The notes: generated from the letters alone by a model not told the origin. 38,168 bases of DNA from Oscillospiraceae bacterium (GCA_035353335.1 DAOPZJ010000008.1:1-38168); one strand, 5' to 3'. Shown: positions 24,378-33,031, counted from the first letter of the stretch. Program-made: numbers and translations.

Positions 24378-24946
24378 TCTATGCGATCACTCCTTTGTTC
24401 GGTTCGTTTGGCGGATCGGATGTGGGGATTATGTAATTCCCTTTTAGAATTGCAGAGAAAATTACTCCGTCGCGCCGAATCGTCGGAATGCTCCGGAGTG
24501 CACAAGCAATGGCCCCTGTGAGGGCTGATTGTGTAGCGCGATTCAGTTGTCAAGGTCCGGCCGGGGGTAAAACTCCGAGGATAGCATAACGAAAGGTATG
24601 CGTCAAATATGACACATACAATGCAGCCGACAAAAATCGGCTTTTGAAAAAAGTAAACGCAGTATATCACAAATGAAAAACGATTGCAACATAAACCGCG
24701 GGTTTGGCAAAAAATGAAGGATCGGCAGAATCCGTGCGGTGACCCGTGCGACGCGAGAGAGCGGGGATGGAGATTGAGACCGGATTGCCGCGCAATTTGA
24801 TTGCCGCGGGGCGTATACCCCTCGCAATGACGGGATAGGCGGAATCCCCCCACCGCTGCAAAGGCGCAATCCTTTCAGAGAATTCTGTGAATTCCCTTCT
24901 CCCCGCAGCAACGGCATAGCCGTTACTGATTACATGGGAGGCAAGC
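24378..24946. other. Intergenic stretch without credible genes
   Basis: Frames here lack ribosome-binding sites and protein-like composition. The stretch holds small palindromes (for example AACGGCATAGCCGTT at about 24910-24924, and GCCGACAAAAATCGGC at about 24634-24649). A GC-rich segment at about 24740-24830 contains repeated ATTGCCGCG and ends CTCGCAATGACGGG, a type of wording common in dispersed intergenic repeats of clostridial genomes. The AAA+ operon promoter should lie near its left end, but I see no convincing -35/-10 pair. Confidence 0.4.
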
Positions 24947-25948
24947 TCACGAAATATATAAAATCGGCATGGTGCTGAGGTGCCGGGCCAGTTTTTCACG
25001 CAGAAAAAGCTCGGCTTCGGCGCGGGCGGGGGTGCGGTAGCAATATTTGCCGCGGCCCCGGCCGGTCATGATGCCGCGGTCGAGTAGGTTCACGGCGTTC
25101 GGGAACGCGTCGGTGTTGATGGCGTTTTGAACGTAGCTGTAAGTCATTAAAATGATCTCGATAAACGCGCTGTTTTTGACCTTTTCGCTGAGCTCATCCG
25201 CGAGCTGTTCGATCAGTTCGCCGTATAACTCTTTCCAATTCGGGAACAGAATCACGGGCGCGATCAGCAGCCCGACCGGATATCCGGCCTCGGCGACTTC
25301 ATTGAGCGCCTGGATGCGCGTTTTAAGCGGCGAAGTGCCGAACTCGACGCGGCTGATGACGTCCTGCGGGTTCACGCTCATGCGAAAAATCACCTTGCCC
25401 TTATGGTCGAGGGTGAGTAACGGTTTCACCATATCAAATTTCGTCGGAAAAGTCAGCTTCCCCCGCCCTTCCCGCGCAAAACGGTTGATGACAACCGGCA
25501 GATTGTCGGTGACCGTGTTTTCGAGCACCGGATCGCTGTTGCTGCCGATTTCAAAGGTCTGCGGGCGCTCGGCGGCGGCGTCGGTTTTAAGCAGTTTATC
25601 CATCATCCGGTCGCGGTTGACAAACAAGCGCAGATAGGCGCACTTGTTGTAATTGCAGACCAGATAGCAATAAAGGCACATCGCGCGGCAGCCGGAAGAA
25701 GTGAACGGCACCAGCCAATCCGAGACCTTTTGATTCGGCACATAGTTGTGGGTTTTGCGCACGCCGATGATCAGATGGTTTTTGAGTTTGGCAAAATCCC
25801 GGTTTTCCGAGGACGATAATTCGGGAATGCGGTTGTGGCTCTCGATTTCCACCCACGGCAAATCGGCGTATTTTTGTTTCAGTTTTTGCCCGAGTTCATA
25901 ATTGAGCGTTTCCGGCTCGTAATAGACCTTGTCAAAGTGCATCTCCAT
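24947..25948 (-). CDS. splB: Spore photoproduct lyase-family radical SAM protein
   Basis: The 333-aa protein carries SGCRAMCLYC with Cys 87, 91 and 94 in the CX3CX2C pattern that binds the radical SAM [4Fe-4S] cluster. The preceding VPFTSSGC and later RMSVNPQDVI, SPLKTRIQALN and AEAGYPVGLLIAPV are characteristic of SplB. This family repairs the UV-induced thymine spore photoproduct in endospores, using S-adenosylmethionine. The length is close to that of typical SplB. AAAGGA precedes the ATG. It is a single gene facing away from the aconitase X operon. Some members in this family have unknown substrates, so the symbol is a family assignment. It supports a spore-forming host. Confidence 0.85.
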   Translation of the reverse strand: MEMHFDKVYYEPETLNYELGQKLKQKYADLPWVEIESHNRIPELSSSENRDFAKLKNHLIIGVRKTHNYVPNQKVSDWLVPFTSSGCRAMCLYCYLVCNYNKCAYLRLFVNRDRMMDKLLKTDAAAERPQTFEIGSNSDPVLENTVTDNLPVVINRFAREGRGKLTFPTKFDMVKPLLTLDHKGKVIFRMSVNPQDVISRVEFGTSPLKTRIQALNEVAEAGYPVGLLIAPVILFPNWKELYGELIEQLADELSEKVKNSAFIEIILMTYSYVQNAINTDAFPNAVNLLDRGIMTGRGRGKYCYRTPARAEAELFLREKLARHLSTMPILYIS

Positions 25949-26038
25949 CGAAATATCGTCCTTTCTGCCTTGATATCTTGTGCTTTTTTTTTGCTCTATG
26001 TTTATGTCATAAAAATACCGGGATTATGGTAAAGTTCA

Positions 26039-26067
26039 TTGCATTCTTTTACAAGAAGGGCTATAAT
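26039..26067 (+). promoter_or_regulatory. Sigma-70-type promoter of the aconitase X operon
   Basis: TTGCAT (26039-26044) and a perfect TATAAT (26062-26067) are separated by exactly 17 bp. Transcription would start near 26074, which excludes the in-frame upstream ATGs at 25978 and 26026 as starts of the aconitase X gene. Confidence 0.75.
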
Positions 26068-26086
26068 TTAACAAACGAGGTCGAAT

Positions 26087-26131
26087 ATGGGTTTATTACG
26101 GTACAGGAAGCGAGGAAAAATTACAACATGA
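26087..26131 (+). CDS. Possible 14-aa leader peptide overlapping acnX
   Basis: The first ATG of the predicted transcript (26087) has GAGG 6 nt upstream and encodes MGLLRYRKRGKITT. Its TGA (26129-26131) overlaps the ATG of the aconitase X gene as ATGA. It is strongly basic (five Arg/Lys). It could couple translation or sense charged-tRNA/arginine levels. It is very short, so chance is possible. Confidence 0.45.
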   Translation: MGLLRYRKRGKITT

Positions 26132-27399
26132 TTCTTACAAAAGAGCAATCGGCGCTTCTCGAGGGTGAGAAAGGCGAAACCATGGCCAAGGTCATGAAGA
26201 CCCTGGTGATGTACGGAGAGGCCTTCGGCGCCGAAAAAATGGTTCCGATCACAAGCGAATACGGACATACCGTCATCAGCTTCGGCATCGGCGTCATGAC
26301 GCCTGTTTATGAGCTGTATGATAAACTGCTTTCTGACAACATCGTCAGCAAACAGAAATTTTCCGCGGACCCGAGGCCGCTCGACAAAAACGTGCCGTCC
26401 TCGTTTGCGCAAAATCTCGTCTTTAAACTGATGTACAGCCAGCAGGAACGGTATGAAGAGCAGCTGCGCAAATTCGGCCTCATGGGCGACGACGCCTATA
26501 CCTGCGCCTGCTATCTGCCGGAAGTCGGAAACGTCCCGAAACGCGGCGACGTTCTCTCCTGGGCCGAATCCTCCGCCGTCGTCTATGCGAACAGCGTGCT
26601 CGGCGCGCGGTGCAACCGCAATTCCGGTATCATTGAAATCATGGGCTCCGTCGCCGGTTTCGTCCCGGAATTCGGATTTTTGACCGACGAAGGGCGCAAG
26701 GCGGACTGGGTCATCGAAATCCGCACCGAAAAGATGCCCGAAGCGCAGCTGCTGGGTTCCGCCATCGGCATGAAGGTGCTTGAAAAGGTCCCGTATATCA
26801 AAGGGCTTGACAAATGGATCGGTACCGAATTGAACGAACGTGCCTGCGCCTATTTGAAAGATTTCGGCGCGGCAACCGCGTCCAACGGCTCGGTGGGGCT
26901 TTATCACATCGAACATCTGACGCCGGAAGCCGTGGATTACGGTGAAAAACTCATCCGCGAAGGCGCGCCCGTCTACATCATCGACGACAAAGAGCTGGAA
27001 CGGGTAAAAAACAGCTACCCCTGCATCTGGAAAAATCCCGACGCCAAACCGAAGCTCTGCTTTATGGGATGTCCGCATATGACGATGCAGCAGCTCAAGG
27101 ACTGGACCGTGCGCATTGAAGAAGGCCTGAAAGCGGCGGGAAACAAAAAGGTAACGATTCCGACCGTATTCACCTCCGCCCCCGGGGTCATCCGTCAATT
27201 TAAAGAGACCGAATACGCGGCGCGGCTGGATGCGACGGGGGTCATCCTCAGCTACATCTGCCCGCTGATGTATATGAATAATCCCCTCTCAAAAAAAATG
27301 CCCGTCATCACCTCGTCAAACAAGCTGCGCACCTACACGAGCGCGAGATTTTATACGGACGATGAAATTTTGAAGATGATCACGAAGGGGGCTGAATAA
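26128..27399 (+). CDS. Aconitase X catalytic (large) subunit
   Basis: This is a 423-aa protein of the DUF521/aconitase X family. Landmarks are the opening MILTKEQSALLEGEKGE, ITSEYGHT, the segment WAESSAVVYANSVLGARCNRN and CFMGCPHMT near the end, with Cys residues suited to an Fe-S cluster. In bacteria such proteins dehydrate cis-3-hydroxy-L-proline, and in archaea the pair acts as phosphomevalonate dehydratase; the substrate here is unknown. GAGG lies about 13 nt upstream, and the overlapping leader ORF may supply ribosomes. It is followed one base after its stop by the small-subunit gene, the usual split arrangement. Confidence 0.92.
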   Translation: MILTKEQSALLEGEKGETMAKVMKTLVMYGEAFGAEKMVPITSEYGHTVISFGIGVMTPVYELYDKLLSDNIVSKQKFSADPRPLDKNVPSSFAQNLVFKLMYSQQERYEEQLRKFGLMGDDAYTCACYLPEVGNVPKRGDVLSWAESSAVVYANSVLGARCNRNSGIIEIMGSVAGFVPEFGFLTDEGRKADWVIEIRTEKMPEAQLLGSAIGMKVLEKVPYIKGLDKWIGTELNERACAYLKDFGAATASNGSVGLYHIEHLTPEAVDYGEKLIREGAPVYIIDDKELERVKNSYPCIWKNPDAKPKLCFMGCPHMTMQQLKDWTVRIEEGLKAAGNKKVTIPTVFTSAPGVIRQFKETEYAARLDATGVILSYICPLMYMNNPLSKKMPVITSSNKLRTYTSARFYTDDEILKMITKGAE

Positions 27400-27400
27400 G

Positions 27401-27844
27401 ATGGCGAAAGTATTTAAAGGGCGCGTGATCGCTCCCGGAGAAACAAAAGCCGAAGCGCTGGTCTCTCACGGCGGATTCAATACGCTGGCGAGTTTTCAGA
27501 TGGCGTTGATGTTCGGCGACAAAGAAGTCAAGTGCGGAGACCAAAATAATACTGATCTTTATAAAAAACCGATGATCGGCAAAGCTCTCTGCCTGCCCGA
27601 GACAATCGGTTCCACCACCGGCGGGATGGTGCTTTACGCGGCCTGTTCGCTCGGCAAGCAGCCGGCCTGCATGCTTTTTTCCAAACCGATCGACTCACTG
27701 GCTGCGTCCGGTGCGATCCTCGCCGCAAACTGGACAAACAATCAAATGCCCGTGATCGACGGCCTCGGGGAAGAGTTTCTCGGTTTTGTCAAGGACGGGA
27801 TGACCGTTTCTGTGGCTTCCGACGGCAGCGTGACGGTCGAATAG
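27401..27844 (+). CDS. Aconitase X swivel (small) subunit
   Basis: This 147-aa protein matches the DUF126 swivel domain: it opens KVFKGRVIAPGETKAEALVS and contains GKALCLPETIGSTTGG and a C-terminal strand region ending SDGSVTVE. It packs on the large subunit to complete the active site. The conserved Ser in GSTTG is the expected catalytic region. AAGGGGG overlaps the end of the large-subunit gene, and the gap is one base, so a 1:1 complex is likely. Confidence 0.92.
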   Translation: MAKVFKGRVIAPGETKAEALVSHGGFNTLASFQMALMFGDKEVKCGDQNNTDLYKKPMIGKALCLPETIGSTTGGMVLYAACSLGKQPACMLFSKPIDSLAASGAILAANWTNNQMPVIDGLGEEFLGFVKDGMTVSVASDGSVTVE

Positions 27845-27863
27845 AAATAGAGGAGTGACGGAT

Positions 27864-29915
27864 ATGAAAAAAGAATATGAAGCGTTATTTACGCCTTGGA
27901 AGATCGGCAAGCTCGAAATCAAAAACCGAATCGTCATGTGTTCCATGGGCGGAACCTCCATTTTCGGGTGGATAGAACCCAATCATTTCGACAAAGAAGC
28001 GGCAAACTTTCTGCTCGAGCGCGCGAAAAACAACGTCGGGCTGCTATTGCCGGGTATTGCCCCGATCCGCGATACCATGGGCGGCAGATGGCTTTATCAG
28101 AACAAGGCCAAGTTCAAACAGCTGAAAGAATATATGGAGGAATTCCATAAGACCGGCGCGAAGCTGTTTATCCAGATCACCGCCGGCATGGGACGGTCCA
28201 TGGCCGTCAACGACCTCATGGTCAAGATGATCAAAAACAAGGCGTTCGGGTTCATCGGCAAACCGATTTTTGACATGGATTTCATTTGCGCCAGCGCCTC
28301 CGCCACCCCGAACCGCTGGGCGGATGACGTCTGGTCCCGTCCGATGACCGTCGAGGATATTCAGGAGATCGTTGAGGCCTTTGCCAAGACGGCGAAACTT
28401 TGTATGGATGCCGACGTGGACGGAATCGAAGTCCATGCCGTCCATGAGGGTTATCTGCTCGACCAGTTCGCGATGAAGTATACAAATCAACGGACCGACG
28501 AATACGGCGGCTCCTTTGAAAACCGGTACCGTTTTCCGGCGGAGATCGTACAAGCCATCAAGAAAACCTGCGGCAGTGACTTCCCCGTTTCGCTCCGCTA
28601 TTCCGTCATTTCCAAGACCAAGGGCTTTCGGCAGGGCGCGGTTCCCGGCGAGGATTATGTAGAAGTCGGGCGCGATATGGAGGAATCCGAAAAAGCGGCA
28701 AAGTTTTTGCAGGACGCCGGATATGATATGCTCAACTGCGACAACGGGACTTATGACGCCTGGTATTGGGCGCATCCTCCGGCGTACATGCCTGAAAACT
28801 GCAACCTCTCCGACGTCAGCCACATCAAAAAGTTCGTGACCATCCCGGTGGTCTGCGCCGGCAAGATGACGCCCCACGCGGGTGCCGAGGCGATCCGTGA
28901 AGGGGCGATCGACGCCATGGGCGCCGCGAGGCAGTTTTTGACCGATCCGGAATGGGTCACAAAGATGATTGCCGACCGCGAAGCCGATATCAAGCCCTGC
29001 ATCAACTGCCACAACGCCTGTTTTACCTTTTCAAGGTATGACGGTACGGCGAACTTGCAAGAGCTCCCCGACGCCATCCATATGGCGCGCTGCGCGCTCA
29101 ATCCGCGCACGATGCAGGTCACGAAATACAAAATCGAAAAAGCCGCAAAAGCAAAGAATATCGCAATCATCGGCGGCGGTATCGGCGGCATGGAGTCCGC
29201 GCTGGTGCTTTGCGAACGGGGACACAACGTCACGATTTATGAAAAGACCGATCACCTGGGCGGCGTTTTCGTCCAGGCGGCTACGCCCGTCTATAAAGAA
29301 AAAGACCGCGAACTCATTGAGTGGTACAAACGGGAACTCGCGAAACATCCGATTACGGTCAAATTCAACACCGAAATCAAGGATATTCATTCGATTCAAG
29401 CCGATGAAATCATCATCGCCACAGGGGCAACGGCAAGGCGACTGCCGGTCAAGGGAGTCGAACACGCCATCGAAGCCGTCGAATATCTCTCCGGCAAGGA
29501 AGTCGGCAACAACGTCATCATCATCGGCGGCGGACTGACGGGATGCGAAATCGCCTACGATTTGATTTTAAAGGGCAAAAAGCCGCAGATTGTCGAGATG
29601 AAGAACGATCTGATCGCCGTCAAGGGGGTCTGTCTCGCCAATTCCTCTTTTTTGCGCGAAATGCTCGCGTTCAAAAAGACCCCGGTCTGGCTGGAGACGA
29701 CGCTTGTCGAAATCAAGCCGGACGGCGTGACCGTGAAAGACAAAACGGGCAAGGTTTTTGACCTGAAGGGCGATTCCGTGATTGTCTCGGTCGGATATAA
29801 ACCGATGCCGCTCGGTGAGGCCTCGAAGCATGTGCATCTGGTCGGCGACGCAAACGGCGTGGGCAACCTGCGCACCGTAATCTGGCGCGCTTGGGACGTC
29901 TGCATGAAGCTGTGA
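27864..29915 (+). CDS. Old Yellow Enzyme/2,4-dienoyl-CoA reductase-type flavoprotein
   Basis: The 683-aa protein has three parts. A TIM-barrel FMN domain (about 1-370) contains VDGIEVHAVHEGYLLDQF and YGGSFENR. A [4Fe-4S] motif follows: CINCHNAC (about 379-386) with a fourth Cys near 409. The C-terminal half carries two dinucleotide folds, IAIIGGGIGGME (about 433, FAD) and IIIGGGLTGCE (about 551, NAD(P)H). This is the FadH/BaiCD-type architecture that reduces enoate or dienoyl-CoA double bonds. AGGAG lies 8 nt before ATG 27864; a GTG at 27855 overlaps that site and is unlikely. Placement after aconitase X suggests it reduces the dehydrated product (inference). Confidence 0.92.
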   Translation: MKKEYEALFTPWKIGKLEIKNRIVMCSMGGTSIFGWIEPNHFDKEAANFLLERAKNNVGLLLPGIAPIRDTMGGRWLYQNKAKFKQLKEYMEEFHKTGAKLFIQITAGMGRSMAVNDLMVKMIKNKAFGFIGKPIFDMDFICASASATPNRWADDVWSRPMTVEDIQEIVEAFAKTAKLCMDADVDGIEVHAVHEGYLLDQFAMKYTNQRTDEYGGSFENRYRFPAEIVQAIKKTCGSDFPVSLRYSVISKTKGFRQGAVPGEDYVEVGRDMEESEKAAKFLQDAGYDMLNCDNGTYDAWYWAHPPAYMPENCNLSDVSHIKKFVTIPVVCAGKMTPHAGAEAIREGAIDAMGAARQFLTDPEWVTKMIADREADIKPCINCHNACFTFSRYDGTANLQELPDAIHMARCALNPRTMQVTKYKIEKAAKAKNIAIIGGGIGGMESALVLCERGHNVTIYEKTDHLGGVFVQAATPVYKEKDRELIEWYKRELAKHPITVKFNTEIKDIHSIQADEIIIATGATARRLPVKGVEHAIEAVEYLSGKEVGNNVIIIGGGLTGCEIAYDLILKGKKPQIVEMKNDLIAVKGVCLANSSFLREMLAFKKTPVWLETTLVEIKPDGVTVKDKTGKVFDLKGDSVIVSVGYKPMPLGEASKHVHLVGDANGVGNLRTVIWRAWDVCMKL

Positions 29916-29967
29916 GGCGTATCGGTAAAGGAAAAGCATAAACGATTGCCAATCATCATTCACAATG

Positions 29968-30005
29968 AAAACAGAGAGGGTCTATATGAATCCTCTCTGT
30001 TTTTT
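29968..30005 (+). terminator. Rho-independent terminator of the aconitase X operon
   Basis: ACAGAGAGG (29971-29979) pairs with CCTCTCTGT (29992-30000), extended by AAA/TTT, with a 12-nt loop and a T-tract to 30005. Confidence 0.88.
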
Positions 30006-30147
30006 GCCTGTTGGGAAGGGTGAAACGATAAGCACGAAGGCGGACGCGCAAGCCGGACCGCAGTCCGTTGCGCCCCTACTTTTTTACCCGCAGAGAGAAG
30101 GCGGATCTTTCGATAAACATCCGCCGCGTTCACTCACGACCCAAAAC
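30006..30147. repeat. Degenerate copy of the tRNA-tail-like repeat
   Basis: The text TTTTTTGCC, GGCGGATCTTTCGATAAACATCCGCCG and GTTCACTCACGACCCAAAA (about 30104-30147) repeats the wording of the array at 123-620 (GGATG..TTTCACTCACGACCAAAA). It abuts the stop codon of the ABC-F gene. No gene is visible. Confidence 0.55.
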
Positions 30148-31761
30148 TCAAAGTGTCACCTTGGGAAGCGGCAGGTTTTTACGATATTCAAGATATTCCT
30201 CATAACTGCCCTCCCGGTCAAGATTTCCGTCGGGCAGGATTTCGATGATCCTGTTTGCGGTGGTTTGAATAATTTCGTAGTCATGCGTGGCAAAAAACAC
30301 ATTGCCTTTGAACTCAATCAGCGCGTTATTGACTGCGGTGATCGATTCAAGGTCCAGGTGGTTTGTCGGATGGTCCAAAATCAGCGTGTTTGCACTGAAA
30401 AGCATCATCCGCGAAAACATACAGCGCACCCGCTCGCCGCCCGAGAGGACATTCACGGGTTTATAGACGTCGTCCCCCGAAAACAGCATTTTGCCTAAGA
30501 AACCGCGCAGATAGGTCTCGGTTTCATCGGTCGTATACTGTCGCATCCAGTCCAAGATCGAAAGCGTGCAGTTGTTGAAAAAGCTTGAATTGTCAATGGG
30601 AAAATAGGACTTTGAAATCGTGACCCCCCATTTGATGCTGCCTTCATCCGGCTCTGTCTCACCCATGATGATTTTAAATAACGTCGTGACGGCCTGCTCG
30701 CTTTCGCCGATAAACGCAACCTTATCGCCGTTATTGATCGTGAAAGAAACATTGTTCAAAATCTTGACGCCGTCAACGGTTTTTGAAATGCCGCTGACGG
30801 AAAGGATGTCCTTCCCTGCTTCCCGGTCCATGGTGAATCCGATGTACGGATATTTTCTGGTTGAGGAAGGCATCTCATCGACTTCAAGCTTTTCAAGCAG
30901 TTTTTTTCTGGACGTCGCCTGCTTGGACTTCGATTTATTGGCGGAAAAGCGCGTAATAAAGGTTTGAAGTTCCTTGACTCGTTCCTCGTTTTTCTTATTC
31001 TGCTGTTTGAGCAAACGCTGGATCAACTGGCTGGATTCATACCAAAATTCGTAATTTCCGACATACATCCTGATCTTGCCGTAATCGATATCCACAATAT
31101 GCGTACAGACATTGTTTAAAAAATGGCGGTCGTGCGATACCACTAAAACAGTTCCCGCGTATTCGGCGAGGAAGTCCTCGAGCCAGCTGATCGCATCGAT
31201 ATCCAGATGATTCGTCGGTTCGTCCAAAAGGATGATGTCGGGATTGCCGAACAAGGCCTGGGCAAGCAAAATTTTCACCTTTTCGTTTCCCGAAAGCGTT
31301 GACATCTTTGCATAGAGCAAATCCTCCGACAGCCCGAGCCCCTGAATCAGCTTCGACGCCTCGGATTCGGCCTCCCAGCCGTTCAGCTCGGCAAATTCAC
31401 CCTCCAGTTCGGACGCTGTAATCCCGTCTTGCTCCGTGAAGGTCTCCTTTGCATACAGCGCTTCTTTTTGCTTGATAATTTCGTGAAGGCGGGGGTTCCC
31501 CATCGTAACCGTGTCCAGAACGTTAAATTCGTCATAAGCAAAATGATCCTGCTTCAACACGGACAACCGAAGATTTTTCGGAATCACGACCTCGCCCGTT
31601 GTGGGTTCGAGCTCCCCGCAGAGAATGCGGATAAAAGTCGATTTTCCGGCACCGTTTGCCCCGATGATGCCGTAGCAGTTCCCCGTTAAGAACTTCAGGT
31701 CCACATGTTTGAAAAGAACGGTTCCGCCGAAACCGAGGCTGACGTCAGATACTGTAATCAT
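30148..31761 (-). CDS. ABC-F ATPase (YkpA/YbiT type) with degenerate second half
   Basis: This 537-aa protein has two ATPase halves and no membrane segments. Half 1 has a normal Walker A (GANGAGKST) and LLDEPTNHLD, but its signature is LSGNEKVK instead of LSGGE. An arm and basic linker follow (KKNEERVKELQTF...KSKSKQATSRKK). Half 2 has IGESEQAVTTLFK in place of Walker A (no GKT/GKS) and LILDHPTNHLD, where the catalytic Glu is replaced by His, though its LSGGERVR signature is intact. ABC-F proteins act on the ribosome, in antibiotic protection or translation. GGAG precedes ATG 31761; 13 further codons upstream to 31800 lack such a site. Confidence 0.93.
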   Translation of the reverse strand: MITVSDVSLGFGGTVLFKHVDLKFLTGNCYGIIGANGAGKSTFIRILCGELEPTTGEVVIPKNLRLSVLKQDHFAYDEFNVLDTVTMGNPRLHEIIKQKEALYAKETFTEQDGITASELEGEFAELNGWEAESEASKLIQGLGLSEDLLYAKMSTLSGNEKVKILLAQALFGNPDIILLDEPTNHLDIDAISWLEDFLAEYAGTVLVVSHDRHFLNNVCTHIVDIDYGKIRMYVGNYEFWYESSQLIQRLLKQQNKKNEERVKELQTFITRFSANKSKSKQATSRKKLLEKLEVDEMPSSTRKYPYIGFTMDREAGKDILSVSGISKTVDGVKILNNVSFTINNGDKVAFIGESEQAVTTLFKIIMGETEPDEGSIKWGVTISKSYFPIDNSSFFNNCTLSILDWMRQYTTDETETYLRGFLGKMLFSGDDVYKPVNVLSGGERVRCMFSRMMLFSANTLILDHPTNHLDLESITAVNNALIEFKGNVFFATHDYEIIQTTANRIIEILPDGNLDREGSYEEYLEYRKNLPLPKVTL

Positions 31762-31821
31762 GGAATCTCCGATACTGGTTTTTTGAATGAAAAAATTCAA
31801 AACCGAATTTTTTAAGATAAG

Positions 31822-31850
31822 ATTATATCATGTTTTGAAAGAGTTGTCTA
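31822..31850 (-). promoter_or_regulatory. Sigma-70-type promoter of the ABC-F gene
   Basis: On the minus strand TAGACA (31850-31845) and TATAAT (31827-31822) are separated by exactly 17 bp. The start of transcription would be near 31815, about 54 nt before the start codon. Confidence 0.7.
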
Positions 31851-31929
31851 TTTGTTTCGAGTTTAAACGATGATGACAACTTCGTTTGTGTTGTCAAATC
31901 TTACGGATGCCGGGGGTTAATTTCTTCGT

Positions 31930-32033
31930 TAGGGGCGATTCCAACGGGCCGCGCCCGATATCGCCCTTTATATAAGGTACTACGCGACGGGATTATCCGA
32001 TACGACGGGGCGGGCGATTACGAATCGCCCCTA
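31930..32033. repeat. MITE-like inverted-repeat element
   Basis: TAGGGGCGATTC (31930-31941) is the exact reverse complement of GAATCGCCCCTA (32022-32033). Internally GGGCGATTACGAATCGCCC (32012-32030) is itself near-palindromic. There is no coding capacity. This wording is familiar from dispersed intergenic repeats in clostridial genomes, but copy number cannot be seen here. Confidence 0.6.
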
Positions 32034-32080
32034 CCGGGCTCTGTTTTTATGCTCGTTGTTTTTAATCAGCGTTTTTTCTT

Positions 32081-32291
32081 GTAGGGAAAGGTCTTGACCT
32101 TTCCGAGCGGGCGAACCCTCGCCCGCGAAGATTTTCCAATTCGCATCGGATTAACTTTTACAACCATCCTATTTCTGAATTCGTTTAAAATAGAAACCAT
32201 GTTACTTCTTCGATCAAAACACTTTACGTTAACAAACAATGTTCCTCGCACGAACTGCGGTTCGTTCGGAAAGGTCAAGACCTTTCCCTAC
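32081..32291. repeat. 211-bp element bounded by perfect 26-bp inverted repeats
   Basis: The left end (32081-32106, GTAGGGAAAGGTCTTGACCT then TTCCGA) and the right end (32266-32291) are exact reverse complements over 26 bp. Each arm is also internally palindromic (AAAGGTC-TT-GACCTTT). The interior has no ribosome-binding site or credible protein. It is suited to be a non-autonomous mobile element or a long cruciform. Confidence 0.75.
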
Positions 32292-32473
32292 AGGGACGGT
32301 GGGTTAGAACACCCCCTGCGCTACTTCATGACATTGCTCGTCCGTCCCGTTTTCGTTGAATGCGGTTGCCTCCGAAAACCTCTTGCGCTTATTACATAGA
32401 TATGGTAACATAGAACCACAGAGATCACACAAAGTAAAAGTTCATACGGGATTACGGAATGGAGGGAATCGTC

Positions 32474-32977
32474 ATGGAAGATCGTTCCGCGTTTGTTCAG
32501 GAGATCCACACCGAGTGCAAAATCAACGCCCCGGTTGAAAAGGTCTACGCGGTGCTGTCCGATTTTGCGCATTACGCCGCATGGACCGATGAAATCACCG
32601 TATCCGGCGACACAAGACCCGGCGGAAAGATGCGCGTCAAAGTCAAGACCGCGAAAGACGGAAAAGGATGGTACTCCATGTCGTCAAGAATGCGGCAGCA
32701 CGACAAACATCTGATCGCGTTTGACAACGTCATGGGCGCGCCGTTTCTGTTTTTGGGCAGGCACAGCTTTGAACTGATCCCGCTCTCGGACGGAAAAACC
32801 ATGTTTATCAATGCGGAAGTGTTCAGCGGCCTGTTGGTTCCGTTTGTGCGCAAAAAGAATCTGCTCGGCGCAACGCAGAGGTTCAAAGAGAAGATGAATC
32901 TCGCGTTGAAACGCGCGGTCGAAGAAAAAGCCGCCGGAGCAGTCAAAGAACCTGCCTCGAAGCCCGAGGCAAAATAA
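32474..32977 (+). CDS. SRPBCC (START-like) ligand-binding protein
   Basis: The 167-aa protein has the SRPBCC/polyketide-cyclase pattern: an opening strand IHTECKINAPVEKVYAVLSD (about 11-30), AAWTDEI, RPGGKMRV, FELIPLSDGKT and a long C-terminal helix FKEKMNLALKRAVEEK, ending in an Ala/Lys-rich tail. Such proteins form a hydrophobic cavity for lipids or small ligands, and the substrate is unknown. GGAGGG lies 7 nt before ATG 32474; an ATG at 32459 overlaps that site. It precedes the TetR/exporter genes but is separated from them by that operon's own promoter. Confidence 0.88.
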   Translation: MEDRSAFVQEIHTECKINAPVEKVYAVLSDFAHYAAWTDEITVSGDTRPGGKMRVKVKTAKDGKGWYSMSSRMRQHDKHLIAFDNVMGAPFLFLGRHSFELIPLSDGKTMFINAEVFSGLLVPFVRKKNLLGATQRFKEKMNLALKRAVEEKAAGAVKEPASKPEAK

Positions 32978-33002
32978 ATTTTAAATTCCATATCATAACC
33001 TA

Positions 33003-33031
33003 TTGACTGCTGTGGTCAACACGATTATACT
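33003..33031 (+). promoter_or_regulatory. Promoter of the TetR-exporter operon
   Basis: TTGACT (33003-33008) and TATACT (33026-33031) are spaced by 17 bp. The -35 box is inside the first operator palindrome, and the second palindrome covers the likely transcription start, an arrangement expected for autorepression. Confidence 0.8.

Noticed and set aside
26068..27198. 376-aa frame antisense to aconitase X
   Set aside because: It is a mirror frame of a GC-rich gene; the sense strand has conserved family motifs.
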